This document shows, one piece after another, positions 35,422-44,639 of a stretch of DNA of 64,000 bases. Positions within the stretch are counted from its first letter, which is position 1; each line of letters opens with the position of its first letter. Origin of the DNA: Hankyongella ginsenosidimutans (GTDB taxonomy: Bacteria > Pseudomonadota > Alphaproteobacteria > Sphingomonadales > Sphingomonadaceae); the NCBI RefSeq assembly GCF_005144965.1, contig NZ_CP039704.1, forward strand, positions 2,030,001 through 2,094,000, written 5' to 3'. The position numbers and the translations under genes were made by a program. Below the pieces are notes generated by a model that was not told the DNA's origin, searched no databases, and saw only the letters and a program-made list of their open reading frames with translations.

Positions 35422-35523
35422 TTCAGGAGGTCCTAGGCGGGCGGAAGCGGCCGGTCTGCAGGAAGCGGCGCACGTTGGTGATGGCTTGCGCGTCGCTGAT
35501 CAGGGCGCTGTGGCTGAGCGGCA
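35422..35523. repeat. Right 102-bp direct repeat bounding the islet
   Basis: Copy of 32709-32810 with two mismatches, here forming the true 3' end of the lipase-like gene. Its outer edge abuts the tRNA fragment. Together the repeats delimit 32709-35523. Confidence 0.92.
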
Positions 35524-36424
35524 GGGTGAGGTGATCGTCCATGTTCGCCGCCCGGGTCTCGGCGACCTTCACCACGCCGTCGTCGTCGCCCGCGAGCAGC
35601 GGGTTGAGGCCGAGTGTGGTGCTTTGGCCGCCGGCGATCACGCCGAACTGCACCACTGCGGGCACCGGGCCGACCTGGCGGGCACGCGCGGGCGTCAGGT
35701 CGTTGGCGGACGCCGTGACCGCCGCGCGGGCCAGCGGCCCAAGCAGGCCGGCAAGCGTCGCGCCCTGGTTCGGCGTGCCGAGCATCACCACATGGCTGAC
35801 CTTGACCGGGTAGCGCGCAAAGGACGGGCGGGCGAGGGCTGCCCGGGTGAGCAGGCCGCCCAGGCTGTGAGCGACGATCACCACCTGGTCGTAATCCAGC
35901 GGATCGAGCGCCAGCAGGCTCTGCTCCAGGCCGTTGGCGCTGACGAACAGGCTCTGTTCGGTCGAGGGTAGGTGTAGGTCGTGACCTCGAAGCCGTCAAA
36001 CTCCAGCGCCTTGCGCATCGGCGCCAGATGGCCGGGCTGGACGCCAGCCCGTGCACCAGGATCGCCAGCCGCCGGGACGTCGGCCGCACGGCGTCCTTCC
36101 ATTTCAGATAGGCAAGGGCCGTCACGCAGTCGTCCCGGCTGCCTTCGGCGCGAATCATGCCGGCACGATCGACCAGGCGGGACTGGCCGGTGTAGAAGTG
36201 GGACTGGATGCGCCAGCCGGCATAGAGCAGAGAGTCGGACCACAGCGAGGCCTGCTCGGTTGCGGCCGGTCTTGGCGGCAGGGTCAGGCTTGCGGGCGGG
36301 GTCGGCGGCGGTGGCGCTTGGGCGGCAATGGCAGCGCCGTGGGGCCGGCAGGCGGCGTGGCTGTCCTGGCGCAGGCGGCGAGCCCGGTGCACAGCGGCAG
36401 CAGCGCCGCCCGGCGGGTAAGCAT
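35423..36424 (-). CDS. Alpha/beta-hydrolase (lipase-like) lipoprotein (frameshifted)
   Basis: About 333 residues. ATG 36424 gives MLTRRAALLPLCTGLAACAR, a lipoprotein signal with lipobox LAAC. A proline-rich linker precedes EQASLWSDSLLYAGWRIQSH, then LAILVHGLASSP (oxyanion loop), APMRKALEFDGFEVTTYTYP, and VVIVAHSLGGLLTRAALARP with the Ser nucleophile in HSLGG. PVKVSHVVMLGTPNQGATLA follows, as in triacylglycerol lipases and PGAP1-like enzymes. A catalytic His is likely in LPLSHSALISD. Shifts are near 36340, 36030 and 35965. Confidence 0.85.
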
Positions 36425-36452
36425 CGGTTCAGGCTTTTGTCCAAATACAAAA

Positions 36453-36570
36453 TCCTCCCCTATAGGGAGGTGTCTGTCTGAAAGACTGACGGAGGGGTGA
36501 AAAGCGCGTAATTCTCATGCATTCGCCACCCCTCCACCACCCTGAAGGGTGGTCCCCCATGCGGGGAGGA
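36453..36570. repeat. Intergenic palindromic repeat of the TCCTCCCC type
   Basis: The block begins TCCTCCCC and ends GGGGAGGA, with inner palindromes such as CTGTC..GACTGAC and ACCACCCTGAAGGGTGGT. This type of 'CCCTCC..GGAGGGG' intergenic repeat is widespread in alphaproteobacterial genomes. It lies between the lipase-like gene start and element R3. Confidence 0.8.
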
Positions 36571-36590
36571 ATAATCATCCGCGCACAGGT

Positions 36591-36757
36591 CTCTAAAGCA
36601 TCTCGCCTTAAATGCGACCCAGGACTGGGACCAGGCACCGTGTCGCATTTAAGGAGAAAAGATGCTTTAGAGTCAAGATATATAGAGCAACTTTGGACTT
36701 TAAATCTGCCATGAGCATGCCACCCAGCTGTTGCAGATTTAAAGTCCGTTGCTCTAG
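36591..36757. repeat. Double-hairpin element R3 at the atpF 3' end
   Basis: Hairpin 1 pairs CTCTAAAGCATCT (36591-36603) with 36660-36672 and CCTTAAATGCGAC (36606-36618) with 36642-36654. Hairpin 2 pairs AGAGCAAC (36684-36691) with 36748-36755 and GGACTTTAAATCTGC (36695-36709) with 36733-36747. The stems are perfect. The loops share the complementary pair CTGGG/CCCAG. The atpF stop codon lies in the last bases, so the element sits exactly where the operon ends and could terminate it or protect the mRNA. Confidence 0.9.
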
Positions 36758-37287
36758 TGCAGGCGGGTGTCGACGTCGCCGATAGCCTGCGCCGTCAGAC
36801 GGTCCTGGTCGGTGCCGGGGCCGGACAGCACCGATTTCACCGCGGCAACCGCGACATCGACCACCTGCGCGCGGACTTCTGCTTCCGCGGCGCGCTCGGC
36901 AGCAGAGATCCGGCCTTCAGCGGCCGCCGTCCTGCGGGCCAGCAGGGCATCGAGATCGGCCTGCGCGGCGGCCACCATATCGGCAGCCTCCTGCCGGGCA
37001 TGCGCGACGATGCGTTCGGCCTGGGTTTTGGCGTCGGCTGCGCGGGTTTCCATCTCCAGCTTCAGCAGTTCGGCCTCGCGGCGCAGGCGCTCGGCTTCGT
37101 CGAGGCTGGCGCGGATGCGCGCGATCTTGCCGTCCAGCGCCTTGTTGATGGCGGCCGGCACCTTCTGCCACAGCATGATCCCGATCAGCGCGAGCATGCC
37201 GAACGACACCCAGCCGCCGGCGTCGAGGCCGAGAAAGGCCGGGTGCGCCGCGTGCGGGGTTTGCGTGTGTGCGGTGGTCTCGGCCAT
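36754..37287 (-). CDS. atpF: F0F1 ATP synthase subunit b
   Basis: Intact, 177 residues. A single N-terminal membrane helix (GWVSFGMLALIGIMLWQKVP) is followed by a long charged helix rich in Ala, Glu and Arg (ARIRASLDEAERLRREAELL, EAADMVAAAQADLDALLARR) that forms the peripheral stalk with b'. Last gene of the F0 cluster. The stop overlaps element R3. Confidence 0.93.
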   Translation of the reverse strand: MAETTAHTQTPHAAHPAFLGLDAGGWVSFGMLALIGIMLWQKVPAAINKALDGKIARIRASLDEAERLRREAELLKLEMETRAADAKTQAERIVAHARQEAADMVAAAQADLDALLARRTAAAEGRISAAERAAEAEVRAQVVDVAVAAVKSVLSGPGTDQDRLTAQAIGDVDTRLH

Positions 37288-37290
37288 GGG

Positions 37291-37784
37291 TTATGCCTTG
37301 TTCTGGGCGGCGGCGACGGCGGCGGCGATGGCGCCCTCGTCCGCGCCGGTCTGGCCGAGCCGGGCGATGATCGCCGAGGCCGTTTGCCGGGCTGCGTCGC
37401 TCAGGTCCTGAAGCGCTGTTGTGCGGGCGGCAGCGATACGGGTCTCCGCCTCGTCCAGTTTCGCATCCATCGCTTCGTCCAGCGCTTTCAGGCGCTTGGC
37501 GGCGGCCTCGGCAGCCTTGGACTTTCCTCGGCCAGCAGCGCCTGCGCGGCGCGGCGCGCCGCGGTCAGACGCTCGGTTTCCTCGGCTGTCGCCGCCTGCG
37601 CCGCAGCGCGCGCGGCTTCGGCCGCGCTCAGGTCGCCGGCGATCCGGGCGGCGCGGTCATCCACCAGCTTGCCGACCTTCGGCAGCATCGCGCGGGCGAT
37701 GCCGAAGTACAGCAGGCCGAAAGTGATTGCCATCCAGAAGAACTGGGAGGCGTAGGTCGCAAGAAACTGATCGAGCTGAGGCAT
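37291..37784 (-). CDS. atpG: F0F1 ATP synthase subunit b' (frameshifted)
   Basis: About 164 residues. MPQLDQFLATYASQFFWMAI and TFGLLYFGIARAMLPKVGKL are the b' N-terminal helix, followed by the coiled stalk. One base lost near 37522 moves ALLAEE to the frame SKAAEAAAKRLKALDEAMDA, ending IAAAVAAAQNKA. In photosynthetic and alphaproteobacterial enzymes b and b' form a heterodimer; b' is often named atpG or atpF'. Three bases separate it from atpF. Confidence 0.9.
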
Positions 37785-37851
37785 GATGTGCGATCCGATA
37801 CGGTCGAACGGGCGCCGCGACGGGGATCGCCGCGGCGCTGCATCCGCAGGC

Positions 37852-38073
37852 TTACAGGACCAGCAGGATCGCGATCACGAACGCCAGCAGGCCGAGCAGT
37901 TCGGCCGCGGCAAAGCCGATCATGAGGCGCGGGAACTGGCTGTCGGCGGCGGCCGGGTTGCGCAGCGCGCCGTTCAGGAAGGCGGCGAACACGTTGCCCA
38001 CGCCGAGTGCGGCGAGACCTGCGCCGATGGCGGCAAAACCAGCGCCCAGCAACTTTGCGGCTTCAGCTTCCAT
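37852..38073 (-). CDS. atpE: F0F1 ATP synthase subunit c
   Basis: Intact, 73 residues, two membrane helices forming the rotor ring. GAGFAAIGAGLAALGVGNVF is the Gly/Ala-rich first helix, RNPAA the polar loop, and FPRLMIGFAAAELLGLLAFV holds the proton-carrying Glu (AAELLG). The residues near it show no sodium-type signature, so proton coupling is likely. ATG 38073 has GGAGAAG upstream. Confidence 0.96.
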   Translation of the reverse strand: MEAEAAKLLGAGFAAIGAGLAALGVGNVFAAFLNGALRNPAAADSQFPRLMIGFAAAELLGLLAFVIAILLVL

Positions 38074-38168
38074 TGTCTTCTCCTTGGGTCCTAATGCTTG
38101 TGATGTTGAGGGTGGTCGTTGTTGTCCGTTTGCCGTCTTGTCAACTGCAAACAGGGTGAAGGGGTGCA

Positions 38169-38936
38169 TCAGTGCAGGTTTACCGCGTCGTTGAGGTAAA
38201 CCGACGTCAGCAGCGCGAACACATAGGCCTGGATGGCGCAAACCAGCATCTCCAGTGCGGAAATGCCGACCAGCAGCGCCAGCGGCAGCACGCCGCCCGC
38301 CGCCAGCAGCGCATTGCCGGACGAGCCCATGTCCACCACGAAGCCGCCCAGAACCTTCACCAGGATGTGCCCGGCCGTCATGGCGACGAACAGCCGCAGC
38401 GCCAACGAGAACGGACGGATCATGAACGAGACCATCTCGACCGGCACGATCAGCGGCATCATCCACCAGGGTACGCCGTGCGGCACGAACAGGCTGAAGA
38501 AATGCAGGCCATGGCGCGCAAAACCGACAGCCAGCACGGTGCCGAACGCGATGACCGCGAGAAAGGCGGTGACAGACAGGTGGCTGGTGACGGTGAAGGC
38601 ATGGCCGCCGGGGATCAGCCCGAGCGGCAGCAGGCCAAGCAGGTTGGCGAACAGGATGAACATGAACAGCGAGAAGATCAGCGGCACGAATTTCTTGCCT
38701 TCGGCACCTACGGTCTGATGCAGGGTGCCGAGGACGAACTCGTATACGGATTCAACCGCCGCCTGCCAGCGGCCGGGCACCAGCTTGGCCCCGGACATGC
38801 CGCCGAGCATGAAAATCCAGATGCTGACGAGCGTCACCACCATGAACAGCGTCGAATTGGTGAACGACACATCGAAATTGCCAAGATTAAGGGCGATTAT
38901 CGGCTCAATTTCGAACTGCTGCAGCGGACTGGCCAC
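38169..38936 (-). CDS. atpB: F0F1 ATP synthase subunit a
   Basis: Intact, 255 residues, about six membrane helices. VPLIFSLFMFILFANLLGLL and the essential-Arg helix SLALRLFVAMTAGHILVKVL are diagnostic, with LEMLVCAIQAYVFALLTSVY as the last helix. It forms the proton half-channels against the c ring. The genes for F1 are not in the window, as is normal in Alphaproteobacteria, where F0 and F1 clusters are separate. Confidence 0.96.
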   Translation of the reverse strand: MASPLQQFEIEPIIALNLGNFDVSFTNSTLFMVVTLVSIWIFMLGGMSGAKLVPGRWQAAVESVYEFVLGTLHQTVGAEGKKFVPLIFSLFMFILFANLLGLLPLGLIPGGHAFTVTSHLSVTAFLAVIAFGTVLAVGFARHGLHFFSLFVPHGVPWWMMPLIVPVEMVSFMIRPFSLALRLFVAMTAGHILVKVLGGFVVDMGSSGNALLAAGGVLPLALLVGISALEMLVCAIQAYVFALLTSVYLNDAVNLH

Positions 38937-39000
38937 CGGTCAACTCCACATCTTTTCACCATCGGGCTGGCAGCGCCTTAGCAGCGCTTAGGCCCGAATG

Positions 39001-39314
39001 TCATTCGTCTTTCGTCGCGTCCGATGCTTTCGCCACGCGATTGGCGTTTTCAGCATCGACCGGAACGCGCCTGCCACACCCAGAGCGAGCATGACCAGCA
39101 TGAGTACCGGCACCGTGCCGAACCATTGGTCCAGCAACCAGCCGACCAGCGCACCACCCACCACGCCGGCCAGCAGCTCGGTGACGATGCGCATGCCCTG
39201 GCCGTAGGAAGCGCCGGCATCGGGCTTAGGCGGCGGCGCAATCTTCGCCTTGGCTGCCTCCAATTGCTCGGAGAGCGCCTTCAGCCGCGCCGCGTCATCC
39301 TCTTGCCCCGCCAT
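39001..39314 (-). CDS. atpI: ATP synthase-associated protein AtpI (3' frameshift)
   Basis: About 104 residues with two membrane helices (MRIVTELLAGVVGGALVGWL and PVLMLVMLALGVAGAFRSML), the AtpI/AtpZ-type gene heading F0 clusters and helping c-ring assembly or Mg2+ handling. The last part reads better after one base is restored near 39050, ending ANRVAKASDATKDE at TGA 39001. Without it the frame runs to 38988. ATG 39314 has GGGAGAAG upstream. Confidence 0.85.
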
Positions 39315-39458
39315 TGCCCGCTTCTCCCGCGCCAGCGCCGAACCCAGGCTGTCTAACCCATAGATCGGTCGTGTTGGCGCGAAAACAAGCCCGCCAAAGC
39401 TGGCGCCTCCTCTAGAAGGCGGCCACCGGCGCGTCAAGCAAGCCGTTGCAGTGCAGCA

Positions 39459-39562
39459 GGTCATTTTGAAATCCCGCTCGTGGTGAGCTTGACGAACACG
39501 AGCCGCTCACCCTTCGTCAAGCTCAGGGTGAGCGGTTGGCTTTCAAAACGGCAGATTAGTGC
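39459..39562. repeat. Double-hairpin element R4, inverted relative of R2
   Basis: It begins GGTCATTTTGAA like R2 and ends TTTCAAAACGGC. Hairpin stems are GCTCGTG..CACGAGC and CCGCTCACCC..GGGTGAGCGG. The loops TGAGCTTGACGAA and TTCGTCAAGCTCA are perfectly complementary over 13 bases. In reverse complement it aligns with R2 along its whole length. TGCAGTGCAGCA occurs on both sides (39447-39458 and 39563-39574). It lies just past the smc stop. Confidence 0.88.
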
Positions 39563-39576
39563 TGCAGTGCAGCAAG

Positions 39577-42500
39577 CTATTCGGCGGCGAGCAGCATTTC
39601 CGCCCTGCGAAGGTTGACGGAGACGAGCTGGCTGACGCCGCGTTCCGCCATGGTGACGCCATACAGGCGGTCCATGCGGCTCATGGTTACGGCATTGTGG
39701 GTGACGATCAGGAAACGCGTGCCAGTGCGTTCGGCGATGTCGTGCAGCAAGTCGCAATAGCGGTCGACGTTGGCATCGTCGAGCGGTGCGTCGACCTCGT
39801 CGAGCACGCAGACCGGCGTCGGGTTGGTCAGGAACACGGCGAAGATCAGCGCACACGCCGTCAGCGCCTGCTCGCCGCCCGACAGCAGCGACAGCGCCTG
39901 CAGCTTCTTGCCCGGCGGCGAGGCCATGATCTCCAGCCCGGCGCTCAGCGGATCGTCCGAATCGATCAGGCTGAGGTGCGCTGTCCCGCCGCCGAACAGC
40001 CGGGTGAACAGCGCAGTGAAATGGCCGTTTACCGCCGCGAACGCTTCCAGCAGCCGCTGCCGGCCCTCCCGGTTCAGCGCGCCGATCGATCCGCGCAGTT
40101 TGGCGATCGCGGTTTCCAGCTCCGCCATCTCGGCGCGTGTCGCATCGAGCGCTGTGCTTTGCTCCGCGAGTTCGATATCGGCGCGCAGGTTCACGCCCCG
40201 AGCCGCTCGCGATCGGCTTTCTGGCGTTCCAGGCGCGATTCCAGAGCCGCAAGGTCGGTGGCGAGCGCGGCCTCCGCGACAAACCCAGCCTGGTCCGGCA
40301 GCAGCGGGCCGGGGCAGCGGTAGGCGTCGCCGATGCCGCGGTTGATCTCGGAGAGCCGGGTCTGCGCTGCGTCCGCGGCGGCCTCCGCACGGGCGCGGTC
40401 TTCGCGCGCCTGCGCCTGCGCCTCGGTTGCGCCGCGTGCTTCGGCATCCGCACTGCGCAGGGCTGCTTCGGCATCGGCGAGCGCCGTCGCCGCGGCGGCG
40501 CGGCCCTGCTCGGCGACCGCAATCTGCCCCGCAAGAGACTCGCGCTGCTGCGTAATTTCTGCCGGGCGCGCTGCAAGGGCGGCGTGCTCCGCCGCAAGGG
40601 TAGCGTCTCTGCCCTGAAGCTCGGCGACCTGGCGGGCGGTATCTTCGGCGCGCTGCATCCAGGATGCGGCTTCCCGGCTGATCGCCTCGCGCCGCGCCTC
40701 GTCGACGGCGATTTGCCGCGCCAACGCATCGAGCGTCGCGCGCGCCGCCGAGAGCTCCTGCCGGCGTCGTTCGACCAGACGCCGCTGGTCCGCGAGCTGC
40801 TGCGCCAATTGCTCGACGTCTGCAAGGCCGGCGATATCGCCAGAGGCTGCGGCGCGCTCGGCCTCGGCGCGGTCCATATCGGCATCGAGCTGCGCCAGGG
40901 TTGCGGTCAAGCTGTCATGGCGGGACAGGCGCTGCTGGGCGGCGATGCGCTCGGCCTCCAGCGTGCGGCGCAGGCGGTCGCAGGCGGCGTCGCCGTCGCG
41001 GCGCTCCTGACGGGCAATCCGCTCGGCCAGTTGCGCCGCCTCGACCGCACCGTTTGCAGCCTCCTGACGCCCGCGCGCATCCTGCAGCACCTGGGCGAGC
41101 GTGCGCGTTGCTCCGGCTTCGTGACGGTCGAGCTTCTGCTGCGCCGTTGCGATCCGGTCGGCGCAAGTCGCTGTCACGGCGGCACAGCGCTGCCGGGCCG
41201 CCACGATCGCCGTTTCCAGTTCGGCAAGGCGGTTGCGCTGCCGCAGCCGCTCGCCTGCATCGGCCTTGGCCGGGCTGTCCGCCGTGAAACCGTCCCAGCG
41301 CCAGAGGCGTCCCGCCGTGTCCACCAGCCGCTGGCCGGGCAGCAGGGTCGGCGCGGCCATGCCTTCCGGGAGCAGGCCGGTCATGGCAAGCCGTGCCGCC
41401 AGGCCTGCGGGCCTGGACGACGCTTGAGAGGGCGCACATCCCGCTGGGAGCGGCGGCAGCGACTGAAGCGGCGGCGCATCGGCGGGCCAGCGCCTGGGGC
41501 CTTCGCCGCCGACGTCCGCCTCCAGATCGTCGCCGAGCGCGGCGGCAAGCGCTAGTTCGTAACCCGGCGTCACCACGATGCGGTCGATGGCCGGCTGCGC
41601 GCCGGTCTGCGCGTGCGCCAGCAGGCGGAAAGGGCGCCGTGTTCGGCCTCCAGCGCGGTCAGGTCGGCCGCGGCGTCGCGTGTGAGGGCGGCAGCGTCCG
41701 CGCGTACCTGCTCCAGAGCGCGGGCCAGAACCTCGCGATCCATCCCGAGCGACTGGCGCAGCGCGGTTTCCGCCTCTGCGAGCGTGCGGCGCAGGTCTTC
41801 CCGCGCCGTCTCGGCGGCCGTGCGGGTGTCCTCTGCCTCGATCTGGCGGTCGGCTGCCGTTGCCGCCTCGGCCAGCGCCTGCGCCAGCGCGCGCTCCAGC
41901 GCCTGCAAATCGGCGTGCGGCGCGGCGGCAAGTGCGGCAAGGTCCGTCCGGGCGCGCGCGATATCCCGGCCAGCGCCGTCAACCGCTGTTCAGCGCTTGC
42001 TTGGCGTTGCTCGGCCGCGCGCTTGCGCGCCTGGGCGTCGGCATTGCGGGCGGTAAGGGCATCGAAGCCCTGCTCGGCCGCACGCACGGCCGTTTCCGCA
42101 GCGGCGACGGCAGCAACCGTCGCATCGTGCTGACGCTGGGTCTGCTGCAGGCGGGCCTCAAGGGTCGTTGCTTCCTCGGCCAGCCGCGCCTGCGCTGCCG
42201 CGCTGTCGGCACGCAGCGAGTCCTCGCGCTGGCGGTCGCGGGCAAGGTCGGCGCGCTGGCGCTCGAGGTCGGCCAAGCGTCCGGCCAGTCGCTGTCGTTC
42301 GTCATCCAGCGCATCGGCCGCGCGCAGCAGGCGCTGAAGCTGGGCGGCGGCCTCGGCTTCGCGCCGGCGCAGTGCGGGCAGCGCGGCGGCCATCTCCGCC
42401 TGGCGGGCGCTCGCGCCGGCGGCGGCGCGCGCGGTTTCCTGCACTTTTGCCTGCGCGACCTCAAGGGTTCCCCGGGTGCTCGCCAGCTGGTCGGCGGCGT

Positions 42501-43220
42501 CGCGCCAGCGCCGGAACGCCAGCATCGCCTCGCTCGTGCCGATCTCCCGCGACAGCGCACGGTAACGCTCGGCCTGGCGCGCCTGCCGGCCGAGCGTCGC
42601 GATCTGCTGCTCCATCTGCCCGGTCACGTCGGTCAGGCGGGTGAGGTTGGCGTCTGCAGCCTGGAGGCGCTGTTCCGCTTCCTTGCGCCGGCCATGCAGT
42701 CCGGCGATGCCGGCGGCTTCCTCGAGAATCGCCCGGCGGTCGGAGGGCTTTGCGGTGACGATGCTTCCAATCCGCCCCTGACTGACCAGCGCAGCAGACT
42801 GCGCGCCGGAGGCGGCGTCCGCGAACAGCAGTTGCACGTCCTTCTGGCGGACTTCCTTGCCATTGATGCGGTAGCTGGAGCCGAGGTCGCGCTCGATCCG
42901 GCGGCTCACCTCCAGTTCGTCGCTGCCATTGAAGGCGGCAGGTGCCTGGCGGCTGCGATTGTCGATCAGCAGGGCAACATCGGCGAAGGCGCGCGCTGGC
43001 CGAACCGCGGTGCCGGCGAAGATCACGTCTTCCATTCCGGCACCGCGCAGCGACCGGGCGCTGGCCTCCCCATCACCCAGCGCAGCGCCTCCAGCAGGTT
43101 GGATTTGCCGCAGCCGTTGGGGCCGACGACGCCAGTCAGCCCAGGCTCGATCAGCAGCTCGGTCGGATCGACAAAGGATTTGAAGCCCGTCAGCCGCAGT
43201 CGCGTGAAGCGCACGCTCAT
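39577..43220 (-). CDS. smc: Chromosome segregation ATPase SMC (frameshifted)
   Basis: About 1,210 residues. The N-terminal head has [20 protein letters not shown], Walker [20 protein letters not shown], and [20 protein letters not shown]. Long coiled coils rich in Ala, Glu and Arg flank a short hinge ([20 protein letters not shown] to [20 protein letters not shown]). The C-terminal head has [20 protein letters not shown] (signature), [20 protein letters not shown] (Walker B and D loop) and [20 protein letters not shown]. Breaks occur near 43068, 41965, 41610, 41432 and 40195, each joining to another frame without loss of motif. It is followed by DsbA-like and DUF721 genes in the same direction upstream, a common alphaproteobacterial order. 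Confidence 0.95.
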
Positions 43221-43248
43221 CCCTTCCGCGGCAAGACGGGCGCCGGGA

Positions 43249-44027
43249 TCACTTCGTCAGGTCAAGCAGCTTCGCCTTCAGGGCCGGCCAGGTCGGTTGA
43301 CCGTCGAAGGACTCGCCGTTGATGACGAAGGAGGGCGTGCCGTTGATCTTGTAGGTCTCGAACGCAACCTTGCGGATGTCGTTCAGGGTGTTGAGATCGT
43401 CCTTTTCGCCAGGCACTGGTCGATGCGCGATTTGGGGATCCCGACCTGCTTCAGCCAGGTGTCGAGGCCGCCCATCTGGGTGAGGACCGCAAGCTGTTGG
43501 TCTTGTGGCGTCGTCTCAAGTTGTTTTGTTGTTCAGGCGAAATGGACTGGAAGCCCTTCACCCAGTCCGCCTGGCGGGTGAACACGATGTCGGCGACAGG
43601 GAAAAGCGCTTGGGGCCTTCGCAACGCACGATGAGCGACATTGCGGCATCCGGGCCATTGAGCACGATGTTGCGGAACTCATAGCTCAGCTTGCCGCTGG
43701 CGATGAACTCGCTCTTCAGCTCGGCTGCGGCGTTTTGTGGAAATCCGCGCAGTGCGGGCAGGTGAACGAAGCGAATTCCACCAGCTTGATCGGCGCATTC
43801 GGGTTGCCCATGATGAAGCCGCCGTCTTTCGTCTTGCTGACGGTGCCGGGCCAGTTCGCGCCTTTGGTTGCGCCAGCGCCGCTTGCTGCGGTGGTCGCCG
43901 GGGCCGCGCTGTTCGCCGCTTCCGACTTCTGGCCGCAGCCGGCGACCAGCAAGGCGGCGGCGAGCGTTGCGAGTCCGGCGTGGCGACGCAGGGCGCGGCG
44001 GGCGGGAACCGATAGAACGTTCAACAT
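43249..44027 (-). CDS. DsbA-like thiol:disulfide lipoprotein (frameshifted)
   Basis: About 259 residues. A lipobox ([11 protein letters not shown]) is followed by an Ala/Gly/Ser linker and the thioredoxin-fold opening [20 protein letters not shown], then the active site [10 protein letters not shown]. Later pieces, across shifts near 43735, 43605, 43525 and 43415, read [20 protein letters not shown] and [20 protein letters not shown], the cis-Pro loop. It probably oxidises or isomerises disulfides in the periplasm. Start ATG 44027; 29 bp separate its stop from smc. Confidence 0.85.
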
Positions 44028-44074
44028 ATAGAAGCCTCTTGGCTGAACCCTTCTAGGGGTAGTGGTTGAGTGTG

Positions 44075-44611
44075 TCACGCCTTGGCGGCTCTGCCAAGAG
44101 TAGCGTGGGAAATATCCCCAGTTTCGTGCGGATTGTCCGTTAGCACGGCTTGTCCAAGCCGCGCCATCGCCTGGCGCAGATTGGTGTTGCCGATGCCGGA
44201 CAGGGCGTGCTGAAGATGCGCCATCGTGCGGGCATCGAGCGGTGGCGGCGCGGCCGGGCGCGGCATGGGCTGCGGGACGGGACCCTGGCGGATCGCCAGC
44301 CGCGCGACTGCGGGGTAGCCGAAGAAGCCATTGACCCGCTCAACGATCTGCGGCTCGACGTGGCGCAGATGCAGCCCGACCGGCCCGTCGACGGTCACAG
44401 TCAACGTGCCGCCGTTGCGCTTGCCGGGAGGGAAGCTGAGTTTGGCCGGCAGGGTCGACTGCGCGAAGGTCGGCCCGACGATCTCGGTCCAGCGATTGAC
44501 GATCTCGACCTTGAGGAAGCCATATTGCCGCAGCGCCCTGCGCTGCTGCGCCGGCAGAAGTTCCGAGATCGCGCGCACGCCACGCCGGCGTGGAGAGGGC
44601 TGGTCGCTCAT
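44075..44611 (-). CDS. DUF721 (DciA-like) protein
   Basis: Intact, 178 residues. The conserved core VEIVNRWTEIVGPTFAQSTL and GGTLTVTVDGPVGLHLRHVE, then PQIVERVNGFFGYPAVARLA is the DUF721/DciA signature. DciA loads the replicative helicase DnaB at the origin in bacteria that lack DnaC, so this may be the helicase operator. It is the first gene of the minus-strand DUF721-DsbA-smc run and is divergent from mutY, with 28 bp between starts. Confidence 0.88.
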   Translation of the reverse strand: MSDQPSPRRRGVRAISELLPAQQRRALRQYGFLKVEIVNRWTEIVGPTFAQSTLPAKLSFPPGKRNGGTLTVTVDGPVGLHLRHVEPQIVERVNGFFGYPAVARLAIRQGPVPQPMPRPAAPPPLDARTMAHLQHALSGIGNTNLRQAMARLGQAVLTDNPHETGDISHATLGRAAKA

Positions 44612-44639
44612 GGGGCGTCTATGCCATAGCGCGGAGCCA

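Noticed and set aside
36453-36757. A CRISPR array in the repeat-rich region before the ATP synthase genes
   Set aside because: The sequences are palindromic elements of different families without regularly spaced identical repeats and spacers, and no cas gene is near.
39461-40885. A 474-codon minus-strand frame overlapping smc
   Set aside because: It is an out-of-frame reading of smc, whose Walker B and signature motifs lie in the neighbouring frame.
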